NCBI RefSeq assembly: GCF_006175985.1
Contig: NZ_SRSH01000003.1
Span: 214,352-278,351 of the forward strand
Reading direction: 5' to 3'
From: Methylotetracoccus oryzae
Lineage (GTDB): Bacteria > Pseudomonadota > Gammaproteobacteria > Methylococcales > Methylococcaceae
DNA: 64,000 nt
The notes beneath the pieces were generated by a model that ran no database searches, was not told where the DNA came from, and saw nothing but the letters and a program-made list of their open reading frames with translations. A program made the position numbers and the translations under genes. Positions 8,046 through 16,767 of this stretch are shown here, one piece after another (positions within the stretch are counted from its first letter, which is position 1; every line of letters begins with the position of its first letter).

Positions 8046-10364
8046 GTGCTGGGCGCTTGCCAAATCGGGTTTAGAGCTTCGCCAGCCATGCTGCCCGATC
8101 TAGTTAGGCGCCTCGCGGAATTGTGGGGCGCATGGGTCCTTCCATGGGACCTCTTGATCGTTTTCCTGTTAGCCCTGTGCATGCTGAGGTTCATCGATGC
8201 CGCGGTGCACGCCGACAAGGTGGTCGCTGTCGCTCTGTGCGTTCCTTGGGTCGCAATCTGTTGGGTCCTGTTCGCCGGATGGCTTGACACGGGTTTGCTC
8301 CCCGTCAGCAAAACCCCAGGGCTCTTCGTAGCGCTGATGGGCTCCGCGCTATTCATCGCGCTTTCCCGATTCCGAGGGCTGACCGCACATCGCTTTGGCT
8401 TTCTGGGTGCATTGCTGCCGGGTGGGGTCGCAGTTTGGTTTGGGGCAACGGCCTGGTACTCGGGCAGTGTGCCAACAGCAACGCTGCTGTGGGCTTTCGC
8501 ACTGCCCATGCTCCATTTCCTGGCTTCCGTTTTGCCGCGTGGATTTCGAGCCGACGGGTGCGGCTCCTGCTTGCCCCACCCTTGGTATCTGTCGGTGCAG
8601 CTTGGTCACAGCCGGAAGACCAGGGCGCGGGTATTGATCGGTACCAGTACAATCCTAGGCGCAGTCGGCGTGCTCTTGAGTGCGTCCTTCATCCCAAGCG
8701 GATGGTCAGGCATCGCCTTTGCGATGTTGGCGTTCGGGTACCTACTCGCGGTGGCCTGCTCGAAGCGCCGATCCACGGAATCGAGTTCAGCAGAACGTAT
8801 GGAGGTGAAGCCCTCGCCCGCGTCAGCACCCAGCCCGCGTTCCTCTCAGGCGCTAATTGCCCCCGACGTGCTCGGCGAGGCGCAGGTACCCGCCACGGAG
8901 CGGGGCGCGAACGTTAAGGACGAGGCGAGAAATCAGCATCACACGGTGCTCCATGCTTTGAAATGGTCTTTCCTGGGCGAACTTGCTTCAAAGGCAGTGG
9001 GCCCAGCTGTTTTCGTGGTGCTGGCGCGCTTGCTCACTCCGGAAGATTACGGTGTGGTTGCCGCGGCTACGATGGTCATCAGCTTCTCTCAGATCTTCTG
9101 GGAAGCCGGGATGGGGAAGGCGATCATTCAATATCAGGGTGATCGCCAATCGGCAGCGAGTGCCGCATTCTGGATCAATAACGGATGTGGGATCTTGGTT
9201 GCCGCAGCGCTCGTCGCCGGTTCCGATGTCATCGCCGAGGGGATTTTTCATGACGCACGAGTGGCCTCCGTATTAAAGGTGATGGCAATCCAGGTGTTCC
9301 TGGCAGCATCGATCTCGGTCCATGTGGCGTTGCTGCAGAAAGACATGCAGTTCAAGCACCTGTTTTGGGTCCGGTTCGTGACTGTGGCATTACCGGGGCT
9401 CACTTCCGTTCCGCTTGCATGGTATGGTTTCGGCTATTGGTCGTTGGTTGCCGGATCTATTGCTGGCCAGGCATTACAAGTAACGCTCATCTGGCTCACC
9501 AGTCCTTGGCGTCCCAGCATGCAGTTCAATACCCAAGCGGCTTACAGGTTAACAAGGTTTGGTGGATGGGTGGCGGCGACTGCCCTATTAGCATGGGTTT
9601 ATAGCTGGGCTGACTCATTGATTGTCGGACGATACTTCGGTCCGCATGACTTGGGACTATTCCGCACCGGAAATGCATTCGTGTCCATGATTTATGGTCT
9701 TGTTTTTGGTCCGGTCATGCCTGTCGTCTACGCCTACTTCTCAGGTGTCCAACGAAGCATAGAGCGGGTCCAATCGGACCTATTTCGTGTGATTAAGTTG
9801 ATCACATTACTTGCTATTCCTATTGCTCTAATCCTTTGCGCGAATGCTTTCTTTATCGCCGATTTCACGTTTGGTGCGAAGTGGTATGGAGTCGCCGAAG
9901 TTATCTCAGTGTTGGCGCTGATGCATGGATATTCTTGGGTAGTCGGCGCCAATGGTGAAGCGTATCGGGCTTTAGGTGTCCCCGCGAACGAGACAAAGAT
10001 TATGGCGGTAATGGTTCTTTTCTACGCCATTGGTTACTTGCTCAGTGTCAGGCATGGCTTCTCAGTCTTTCTCTGGACACGATTGGCTTTAGCTTTAGGG
10101 GCCTTGACTATTCACTTCTGGGTCGCAAAGGTGGTTCTGTCTATTCAAATTATCCCGACGATAAGGTATATGTTGAAGATCAGTATCCTGTGTTTGCCTG
10201 CAGTGCTTTTTGCGCTTATTTTCACCTTCCGGGAACCTATAATCAATGGGATAGTGGGGTTGGCGTCTGGTATAGCGATAACTTTTCTCCTGATCTTTTT
10301 GTCTGAAACTAAAGTCCTGGCCCAAGTCCTTGAAGCGTTTGCGCGGAAAAAGAGAACGGCATGA
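8046..10364 (+). CDS. Wzx-type flippase with N-terminal WecA-like membrane extension
   Basis: This 772-residue polytopic membrane protein is about 1.6 times the usual Wzx length. The part from about residue 300 onward is a polysaccharide transporter/flippase (WSFLGELASKAVGPAVFVVLARLLTPEDYGVVAAA...) with some 12-14 membrane segments that would move lipid-linked repeat units across the inner membrane. The first ~260 residues add about seven membrane segments ending in a basic stretch. Their last third (LPMLHFLASVLPRGF...HPWYLSVQLGHSRKTR) resembles the C-terminal half of WecA/MraY-type sugar-phosphate transferases, but without the His/Asp catalytic residues. A linker rich in Ser/Pro/Ala follows (about 262-300). 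Start could be 8046 or the Met at 8088. The downstream gene overlaps by 4 bp. Confidence 0.8.
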   Translation: MLGACQIGFRASPAMLPDLVRRLAELWGAWVLPWDLLIVFLLALCMLRFIDAAVHADKVVAVALCVPWVAICWVLFAGWLDTGLLPVSKTPGLFVALMGSALFIALSRFRGLTAHRFGFLGALLPGGVAVWFGATAWYSGSVPTATLLWAFALPMLHFLASVLPRGFRADGCGSCLPHPWYLSVQLGHSRKTRARVLIGTSTILGAVGVLLSASFIPSGWSGIAFAMLAFGYLLAVACSKRRSTESSSAERMEVKPSPASAPSPRSSQALIAPDVLGEAQVPATERGANVKDEARNQHHTVLHALKWSFLGELASKAVGPAVFVVLARLLTPEDYGVVAAATMVISFSQIFWEAGMGKAIIQYQGDRQSAASAAFWINNGCGILVAAALVAGSDVIAEGIFHDARVASVLKVMAIQVFLAASISVHVALLQKDMQFKHLFWVRFVTVALPGLTSVPLAWYGFGYWSLVAGSIAGQALQVTLIWLTSPWRPSMQFNTQAAYRLTRFGGWVAATALLAWVYSWADSLIVGRYFGPHDLGLFRTGNAFVSMIYGLVFGPVMPVVYAYFSGVQRSIERVQSDLFRVIKLITLLAIPIALILCANAFFIADFTFGAKWYGVAEVISVLALMHGYSWVVGANGEAYRALGVPANETKIMAVMVLFYAIGYLLSVRHGFSVFLWTRLALALGALTIHFWVAKVVLSIQIIPTIRYMLKISILCLPAVLFALIFTFREPIINGIVGLASGIAITFLLIFLSETKVLAQVLEAFARKKRTA

Positions 10365-11545
10365 TCTACCATCTTAGTAGGCGACTTATACGCAGGGTTG
10401 CCAACCATGTTCGGTCGGTGAGGTTTAAGCGTCAACTTCCGGCTAGGACACTCAACCAAGACATTGCCCAGACTTTCGACTATCAGAGCTTTCGCCAACC
10501 TGTCCTAAATTTCACTGAAGGCTTGAGTGTAAAACAAAGCTTCGCGTTTAAATACTCAGCCAGTTGTAATCGGCCGACACTGTATGCTTCTGCTTACGCG
10601 TGCATGATATATTCTCTTCTCGGCAAACTTGACGAGTTATCAGGCCAAGCTAAATCAAGTTGGATCCAGTATTTCGATAGCTTTCAAAACGCTGACGACG
10701 GTTTGTACTATGACCCCGTCTTAGATTCGGAAAATTACCCATCAGAAGACTGGTGGGGGGCGCGACACCTCGCTTTGCACATGATCAGCGCCTATACAGA
10801 TTTAGGTGGTACGCCAAAGATGCCCTTCCACTTCTTGGAAGCATATTACGACGTTGCGCAGCTAAAGCGATGGCTTGAGGGCTTTAACTGGCATGGCTCA
10901 ATAGAGAGCGCCGGCGATCTTGACAACAAGATAATGAACATCGGATGTGCGCTACAATATCAGCGCGATGCGTGGAATGACGAGCACGCCGGAAAGGCGA
11001 TAAGATTCATACAGACATTTCTTGCGGAACAGACAAACTCAAATACCGGCCTATGGTGCACCTTCAACCAAAACGACCCCGTCCAACTATCAAGGGCGGT
11101 ACAGTTCGCCTATCATTTGTTTCCTTTATTCTTCTACGATGAAATTCCAATAAGAAACGCCGATCGAATTGTGGAGTTGGTATTGCGCACTCAGAATAGT
11201 ATCGGTGGGTTCGGGGTTTGCCCTAACTCAAGCGCCTGTGAGGACATCGATTCCGTAGACCTACTGATCCGGCTTGCAGCACTCGTACCTGAAAAGCAAA
11301 GAGAGATCCGGGCTGCCTTGGCACGGGCGTTCAACTGGGTATTGGTGAATCAGGTAGCTGATGGGGGGTTCGTTTTTCGGCTCTCGGAACCATTTGTCTA
11401 TGGTCACCCCGAGATGGCCAGTTCTACCAATGAAGGGGCGATGTTTCCGACGTGGTTCCGTACATTATGTGTGGCCTATTTGGCGGAATATTTTAAGGTA
11501 TCTCATTCATTTCGGTTTATGCGATGTCCCGGTTACGAATTCTAA
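10361..11545 (+). CDS. Terpenoid-cyclase/toroid-fold-like protein of EPS cluster
   Basis: This 394-residue soluble protein has repeated helical pairs and motifs such as NADDGLYYDP, DWWGARHLALHMISAY, NSIGGFGVCPNSSACEDIDSVDLLIRLA and QVADGGFVF. These resemble alpha-alpha toroid proteins (prenyltransferase/squalene-cyclase or polysaccharide-lyase-like folds). It starts 4 bp inside the flippase gene (ATGA overlap), so it is translationally coupled. A role in modifying or degrading the glycan is possible, but no catalytic motif can be assigned. Base composition is noticeably more AT-rich than in the flanking core genes, as elsewhere in this cluster, suggesting transfer. Confidence 0.55.
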   Translation: MIYHLSRRLIRRVANHVRSVRFKRQLPARTLNQDIAQTFDYQSFRQPVLNFTEGLSVKQSFAFKYSASCNRPTLYASAYACMIYSLLGKLDELSGQAKSSWIQYFDSFQNADDGLYYDPVLDSENYPSEDWWGARHLALHMISAYTDLGGTPKMPFHFLEAYYDVAQLKRWLEGFNWHGSIESAGDLDNKIMNIGCALQYQRDAWNDEHAGKAIRFIQTFLAEQTNSNTGLWCTFNQNDPVQLSRAVQFAYHLFPLFFYDEIPIRNADRIVELVLRTQNSIGGFGVCPNSSACEDIDSVDLLIRLAALVPEKQREIRAALARAFNWVLVNQVADGGFVFRLSEPFVYGHPEMASSTNEGAMFPTWFRTLCVAYLAEYFKVSHSFRFMRCPGYEF

Positions 11546-12153
11546 GAGTGTCGATGCTAGAGAATCTCAAAAGCGTTCTCAAGAGGAGATACTACATTCT
11601 CCGCTATCCACCATTGAGATCGTCGTTTCGTGTGAAATCTGATTTGACCTACAGGGAAAGGTTGGCGCTTTACCGGCTGGCGAATGACAAAAAGATAATT
11701 TTAGAGATAGGATCATATTTGGGTGCGTCTGCATGCTGTTTTGCGGCGCAGTTGAAGGCTCGCGGTGCAGGTCAGGTGATTTGTGTCGATACATGGAATA
11801 ACGACGCGATGTCTGAGGGTGGTTGGGATACATTTGCGCAGTTTGTGAAAAACACAGCGCCTTTTCTGAGTTTGGTGAGAAGCGTTAGGGGATTCAGCAC
11901 GGATGTGGTCGAGACTATTCGGAATAGCATCGAGGAACTGGACCTGCTTTTTATCGACGGAGACCACTCATACCAGGGCGTGAAATCGGATTGGGAAGCT
12001 TATAAAAAGTTCCTAAAACCCGGTTCCGTTGTGGTCTTCCATGACTGGGGATGGGCTGATGGCGTAAAGCGCGTCGTCAACGAGGACGTTCTTCCGTTGG
12101 TTGACTCCGTGGAGAGCCTGCCAAACATGTGGTGGGGCACGATCAAAGGCTAA
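11524..12153 (+). CDS. Class I SAM-dependent methyltransferase
   Basis: This 209-residue methyltransferase has the SAM-binding motif ILEIGSYLGASACCFA (motif I), VICVDTWNN (motif II) and LLFIDGDHSYQGVKSDWEAY...VVFHDWG, which is typical of Methyltransf_24/CmcI-like enzymes. It probably methylates a sugar of the EPS repeat unit. The listed start overlaps the previous gene by 22 bp; the Met at 11554 would leave an 8-bp gap and is equally plausible. The downstream glycosyltransferase starts 3 bp after its stop. Confidence 0.8.
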   Translation: MSRLRILRVSMLENLKSVLKRRYYILRYPPLRSSFRVKSDLTYRERLALYRLANDKKIILEIGSYLGASACCFAAQLKARGAGQVICVDTWNNDAMSEGGWDTFAQFVKNTAPFLSLVRSVRGFSTDVVETIRNSIEELDLLFIDGDHSYQGVKSDWEAYKKFLKPGSVVVFHDWGWADGVKRVVNEDVLPLVDSVESLPNMWWGTIKG

Positions 12154-12155
12154 GC

Positions 12156-13130
12156 ATGCTAAGTGCCATCATTCCCACCCGCGATCGCGCTAATTTTTTG
12201 GCGCTATGTCTGGATTCAATTAACGCGCAGACATTGCCCGTGGAGCAGTTCGAGGTTCTTGTGGTGGACAACGGCTCTACCGATGACACGAAGCAGGTCG
12301 TCGAGTCATTCCGCCGGCGTTGCCCTAACGTACGGTACATTTACGATGCGACACCCGGCCTTCACGTCGGGCGACACCGGGGGATGAATGCGGCACGCGG
12401 TGATGTTCTCGTGTTTGCCGACGACGACATCGAGGCGTTCCCGACTTGGCTCGCAGCGATAGACGACGCATTTTCGGATCCGAAGGTGGCTCTGGTCGGT
12501 GGAAATAATCTGCCGAAATTTGTGGGGGCGCCGCCAGATTGGCTGCTAGAGCTTTGGGCTGAGCCAGGGCATATCGGTGGCAGGTGTCTGGCTTCGCTTA
12601 GCATCCTCGAACTGCCAGAGGGCGTGAGGGAAATCGACCCCATGTATGTCTGGGGCTGCAACTTCGCGATCCGGAAGGAGGTTCTGATGAAGGCCGGTGG
12701 GTTCCATCCAGACGGGATGCCTCGTGAACTGATTCGTTTCCGTGGTGATGGGGAGTCGCATGTTTCGCGCTGGATCTCGAAACAGGGTCTTAAGTGCATG
12801 TTTCACTCCGGCGCGTCGGTCTATCACAAGGTAACGTCCGAGCGAATGACGCTGCGCTATTTCCATCAGCGTGGGTTCAATCAAGGTATATCTGACTCCT
12901 ACACAAAACTACGTAGTAGGTCGGCGCAGGTGTGGATAACCACTCGATTACCCTACCAAGTTGCCCGTTGGGCGTGGCGAAAAGTTAAGGCGGCCTCAAA
13001 GCAGGCCCAAATTAACGCGGCGACTGACGCGCTTCGCAGCGGATACAGGGAGGGCTTTTCCTTCCACCAGGATGCCTATCGAGCCGATCCCGAAGTGCGA
13101 GAATGGGTCCATCGTAAGCAATATTACTGA
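12156..13130 (+). CDS. GT2 family glycosyltransferase
   Basis: This 324-residue GT-A-fold glycosyltransferase begins MLSAIIPTRDRANFLALCLD, with the nucleotide-binding strand EVLVVDNGSTDDT and the metal-binding FADDDIEAFP motif. The C-terminal part (FHQRGFNQGISDSYTK) is predicted cytoplasmic. The start at 12156 follows the upstream stop by 2 bp and fits the family N-terminus. It would add one sugar to the lipid-linked EPS unit. Donor and acceptor cannot be inferred. Confidence 0.88.
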   Translation: MLSAIIPTRDRANFLALCLDSINAQTLPVEQFEVLVVDNGSTDDTKQVVESFRRRCPNVRYIYDATPGLHVGRHRGMNAARGDVLVFADDDIEAFPTWLAAIDDAFSDPKVALVGGNNLPKFVGAPPDWLLELWAEPGHIGGRCLASLSILELPEGVREIDPMYVWGCNFAIRKEVLMKAGGFHPDGMPRELIRFRGDGESHVSRWISKQGLKCMFHSGASVYHKVTSERMTLRYFHQRGFNQGISDSYTKLRSRSAQVWITTRLPYQVARWAWRKVKAASKQAQINAATDALRSGYREGFSFHQDAYRADPEVREWVHRKQYY

Positions 13131-13146
13131 TGAAGGGAGGTGGGGG

Positions 13147-14052
13147 ATGAGCCTGGTGGAAAAAGTTTGGCGTAACGGCCTCGCTGGGTCCGTGCGAATT
13201 GGTGCTGGTATGGTGTGGCGACAGGTTCGTCCCTATTATGATCGATGCCGCTTTCGAAACGCGCCACGCTACTCGAACCCGACTGCCAATGATTTGACGA
13301 GAATCGAGCAGGATCTGAGTTCAATGGGAGTCGGAATCGAGGACTATACCCCAAATCCCATTGAATTCAAGTACTTTCAGTCTAATCAATGGTTCCCGCC
13401 CGATTATCATGGCGGAGCTAAAAGCGTGGTCTGGGATGAGAAGCTTCTGGAACACTGGATCTCCGCTGACCGCCTTGGCCTCGCTACGTATGGCGTTGAC
13501 GATCTCTACGTGGACATGGCTGCCAGTAGTTCCCCCTGGGTTAAGGTGCTGAGGGAGCGATACGGTCTTCAGGCATTTGCCCTAGACCTGAACCCGGTAA
13601 GTGACGCCTATCGAGATCTTCACTTTTATCGCCGAGAGGACGCCACTAGGACCAGTTTTCCAAACGCGTCAGTGCGCGGTGTTTCGTTGCACTGCGCTTA
13701 TGAAATGTTCATGGGGGACGATGATACCCAACTAATGGCAGAACTTGCTCGGATACTTACCCCAGGCGGTAAGGCAGTTATTCTGCCGTTGTATATGCAC
13801 ACGCATTATTGCGCGTACGCGACCCCTGAATATTTCGGAAAGGGGTGTTCAGACCCAGCTGCAAAGGAGTACATTCGCATGGACTGTTACGGTGTCCCAT
13901 CCTCTCGAAAGTACGACGCGAGACGGCTAAAGTCTAGGGTTCTTGATCCACTGGAACGCGCTGGCCTAGGTTTTCGACTATTGGCGATAAGAAATAAGGA
14001 GTCGCTCGGTCGAGATATTTACTGTCATTTTATCCTGGAGATAAATAAGTGA
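13147..14052 (+). CDS. SAM-dependent methyltransferase-like protein
   Basis: This 301-residue protein has a divergent class I methyltransferase core (DDLYVDMAASSSPWVKVLRE, FALDLNPVSDAYRDLHFYR, ELARILTPGGKAVILPLYMH). The start at 13147 is supported by a strong GGGAGG-type ribosome site about 10 nt upstream; upstream in-frame Mets lie within the preceding gene. The stop overlaps the next GTG start. It is probably a sugar methyltransferase of the EPS pathway. It is not one of the best-conserved families, so the exact role is open. Confidence 0.7.
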   Translation: MSLVEKVWRNGLAGSVRIGAGMVWRQVRPYYDRCRFRNAPRYSNPTANDLTRIEQDLSSMGVGIEDYTPNPIEFKYFQSNQWFPPDYHGGAKSVVWDEKLLEHWISADRLGLATYGVDDLYVDMAASSSPWVKVLRERYGLQAFALDLNPVSDAYRDLHFYRREDATRTSFPNASVRGVSLHCAYEMFMGDDDTQLMAELARILTPGGKAVILPLYMHTHYCAYATPEYFGKGCSDPAAKEYIRMDCYGVPSSRKYDARRLKSRVLDPLERAGLGFRLLAIRNKESLGRDIYCHFILEINK

Positions 14053-14480
14053 TCGAGTACATCGTTCAACTCGACCGCACATTGGCCGTATTGCTGCGCG
14101 CTGGCTTCCATGAGGACGGTATTCGATTTTTCACGCCCGGCGACTTTTCGCAGCAACTTGGTTACATGAATCGTCCAGCAGGTTATGTGATTCCACCGCA
14201 TGTGCACAATCCGGTCAGGCGCGAGGTACAATACACTAACGAAGTTCTTTTTATCAAATCAGGACGGGTTCGTGTGGACTTCTACGACGATGAGCAGAAT
14301 TATTTGGAAAGCCGCGTTCTGCAGCAGGGTGATGTGCTTTTGCTTATAGTCGGGGGGCATGGCTTCGAAATGCTGGAGAAATCAGAAATCATCGAGGTAA
14401 AGCAGGGCCCATACGCCGGCGAGGGGGACAAGACGCGTTTTGCTGGCATAACCGGCGATGAGGCGAAGTTTGATGAATAA
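14049..14480 (+). CDS. Cupin-fold protein (WxcM/FdtA-like)
   Basis: This 143-residue single-domain cupin has a metal-binding stretch (YVIPPHVHNPVRREVQYTNEVLFIKSGRVRVDFYDD) followed by the second cupin motif (LQQGDVLLLIVGGHGFEML). Proteins of this kind in EPS clusters include sugar isomerases, and they often pair with aminotransferases such as the DegT enzyme at 15655. The GTG start overlaps the stop of the preceding methyltransferase. Substrate unknown. Confidence 0.72.
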   Translation: MIEYIVQLDRTLAVLLRAGFHEDGIRFFTPGDFSQQLGYMNRPAGYVIPPHVHNPVRREVQYTNEVLFIKSGRVRVDFYDDEQNYLESRVLQQGDVLLLIVGGHGFEMLEKSEIIEVKQGPYAGEGDKTRFAGITGDEAKFDE

Positions 14481-15249
14481 GGCGAAGGTCGAGCACACAA
14501 GCGCGTCAGCGCCTTTCACCGCCTATAGCCGCTATTACGATCTTCTGTACCAGGACAAGGATTACCCTGCCGAAGCTGCTTACATCCATGACGTGTTGCA
14601 GCGACACGGGGTAAAACATGGCGACTTGCTCGAATTCGGCTCCGGCACGGGAAAGCATGGGCGGCTTCTATCGCTCTTAGGCTATCGGGTGCATGGCATC
14701 GAGCGTAGTCGGGAAATGGTGAGTCAGGCGTTGCAGACCGAAGGATTCACCTGTGAGGCCGGGGACATCTGTAGCGTCCGACTCGCTCGTACTTTCGATG
14801 CCGTACTGTCGCTCTTTCATGTGGTGAGCTACCAGGTTACCAACGCAGCAGCAACGGCTGTCTTCGCCCGTGCGGCGGAGCATCTGGAGGCCGGTGGGCT
14901 CTTCGTGTTCGATATCTGGTACAGTCCGGCGGTCTATCACAGTCGCCCGGAAGTGCGGGTGAAGCGCATGGCGAACGCATCGGTGGAGGTTCTTCGTATT
15001 GCGGAACCCATCGTCTATCCCAACGAGGACCGCGTGGATGTCGCATACAACGTATTCGTGACGGATCTGGTGACGAAGTCGGTGGAGACGGTAACGGAGG
15101 TTCATGGAATGCGCCATTTTTCACTGCCAGAACTCGACCTGCTTGGGGCGATGAACGGTTTTGAGCGAATCGGTGCCGAAGCCTTTCTGACAGGTGCAGC
15201 CCCGTCGGAGGAGACGTGGGGCGTTTGTGTGGTCATGCGGAAGATCTGA
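14473..15249 (+). CDS. Class I SAM-dependent methyltransferase
   Basis: This 258-residue methyltransferase has motif I LLEFGSGTGKHGRLLSLLG and motif II VHGIERSREMV. The segment SLFHVVSYQ is followed by GGLFVFDIWYSPAVY. This is the Methyltransf_25/11 type acting on nucleotide-linked sugars. The Met at 14473 overlaps the cupin stop (ATGAATAA arrangement), implying coupling; an ATG five codons earlier is possible. It probably works with the preceding cupin and the following aminotransferase. Confidence 0.85.
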   Translation: MNKAKVEHTSASAPFTAYSRYYDLLYQDKDYPAEAAYIHDVLQRHGVKHGDLLEFGSGTGKHGRLLSLLGYRVHGIERSREMVSQALQTEGFTCEAGDICSVRLARTFDAVLSLFHVVSYQVTNAAATAVFARAAEHLEAGGLFVFDIWYSPAVYHSRPEVRVKRMANASVEVLRIAEPIVYPNEDRVDVAYNVFVTDLVTKSVETVTEVHGMRHFSLPELDLLGAMNGFERIGAEAFLTGAAPSEETWGVCVVMRKI

Positions 15250-15654
15250 GTGCAGGCGATGAACCGAAAACCCTCGCACGGCTGGGGCTCTCAGAAAGTG
15301 TCCTATGGCGGCCATAGGGCTCCCTGACTCACCCGCGAGCCAGAAGGGACTGCCGGGCGCCTAACTTCAGCGCGGGGCCTCAGCTGACAAGATCATTTGC
15401 TGGAGACCGTGTAGTGAGAGTGGACCCAGAACATGATGCGCGCGGCGCGGCGGCTCATGCAGCGGCTAGCTGGACCCTGGCTTGCGCCGCGTGGCGAGTG
15501 CGACGGTGTCGCGGGGCCCTGGTCAACCACGCCGGTATAGATAAACCGATAAACCACGGCGGGCAGAGCGAGCGAAGATGATCGCCGTTTCTTCCTTTGA
15601 CCGAAAGGGGCCTTACGTCTTCCAGAATCGAAACGTATCTATTAAAGGACAGCC
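15250..15654. other. 400-bp spacer within the EPS cluster
   Basis: No credible gene. It breaks the tight coupling of the preceding six genes, so a secondary promoter for the DegT aminotransferase gene is likely here. No clear -35/-10 pair or hairpin can be named by eye. Confidence 0.4.
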
Positions 15655-16767
15655 ATGATCCCCGTAAATGAACCGCTCCTCGATGGCAACGAGAAGAAGT
15701 ATCTTGCAGAGTGTATCGACACGGGGTGGATTTCATCCGAAGGGCCCTTTGTCGAGCGGTTTGAAACGGAGTTCGCTGCGCGGATTGGGCGCAAGCATGG
15801 GATCGCTGTATGCAACGGGACCGCAGCGATTGACGCGGCCGTGGAGGCGCTTGGAATTGGGCCGGGGGATGAAGTCATCCTGCCTACATTCACCATCATT
15901 TCCTGTGTGCTTCAGATTGTACGTTCCGGCGCCAAGCCCGTGTTTGTCGATGCAGATCCGCGGACATGGAACATGGATGTGACACAGATTGAATGCAAGA
16001 TTACGTCGCGCACTAAAGCAATAATGGTCGTGCACATCTATGGACTTCCAGTCGATATGGATCCGGTGTTGGAACTTGCCGAACGTTACGAGCTAAAGAT
16101 CATAGAGGACGCCGCCGAAGCGATCGGACAGACGTATCGTGGGAGGCCGTGTGGTAGTTTCGGCGAGATCAGCACGTTCAGCTTTTACCCTAACAAACAC
16201 ATCACGACTGGGGAAGGCGGGATGATCCTGACCGATGACGACGACATAGCCGAAGCCTGCCGAAGTTTGCGCAATTTATGTTTCCAGCCAGATAGGCGAT
16301 TTTTTCATGAGCGACTAGGATGGAACCTGCGGATGACAAATCTCCAGGCCGCGGTGGGATTGGCCCAGCTCGAGCGACTAGATGAGTTCTTGGAGCGAAA
16401 GCGTTCGATGGGAAAGTTATACACTGCCGCACTCTGTGATTTAGATTCGCTCGTGCTGCCTTTGATGCGGACGGAGTTCGCGGAGAACCTATATTGGGTT
16501 TATGCCGTGGTGATCAGCGAGTCCTCTCCCCTATCTGTCGATCATGTTCGCAGCGAGTTGGCATCCTACGGAGTCGGTACACGCCCCGCGTTTTTTCCGC
16601 TGCATGCGCAACCCGTTTTAGCAAGTGATGGAATGACAGTCAAGGGAGAATATAAGGTTTCAGAATATCTGTGTGATCGTTGTTTCTATCTGCCAAGTGG
16701 CTTAGCGCTGACCTCAGAAAAAATCGAGCATGTGGCCGACAGACTGCGGGAAATTATTGAGAGGTGA
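15655..16767 (+). CDS. DegT/DnrJ/EryC1/StrS aminotransferase
   Basis: This 370-residue PLP-dependent sugar aminotransferase transfers an amino group to a keto-sugar nucleotide, in the perosamine-synthase-like subgroup. Visible features are the substrate loop TGWISSEGPFVERFE, GTAAIDAAVEALGIGPGDEV, the PLP-contacting IIEDAAEAIGQTYRG (Asp152) and the PLP lysine in SFYPNKHITTGEGG (Lys181). An AAAGGA ribosome site precedes the ATG. It indicates an amino sugar in the EPS. The following glycosyltransferase starts inside its 3' end. Confidence 0.92.
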   Translation: MIPVNEPLLDGNEKKYLAECIDTGWISSEGPFVERFETEFAARIGRKHGIAVCNGTAAIDAAVEALGIGPGDEVILPTFTIISCVLQIVRSGAKPVFVDADPRTWNMDVTQIECKITSRTKAIMVVHIYGLPVDMDPVLELAERYELKIIEDAAEAIGQTYRGRPCGSFGEISTFSFYPNKHITTGEGGMILTDDDDIAEACRSLRNLCFQPDRRFFHERLGWNLRMTNLQAAVGLAQLERLDEFLERKRSMGKLYTAALCDLDSLVLPLMRTEFAENLYWVYAVVISESSPLSVDHVRSELASYGVGTRPAFFPLHAQPVLASDGMTVKGEYKVSEYLCDRCFYLPSGLALTSEKIEHVADRLREIIER

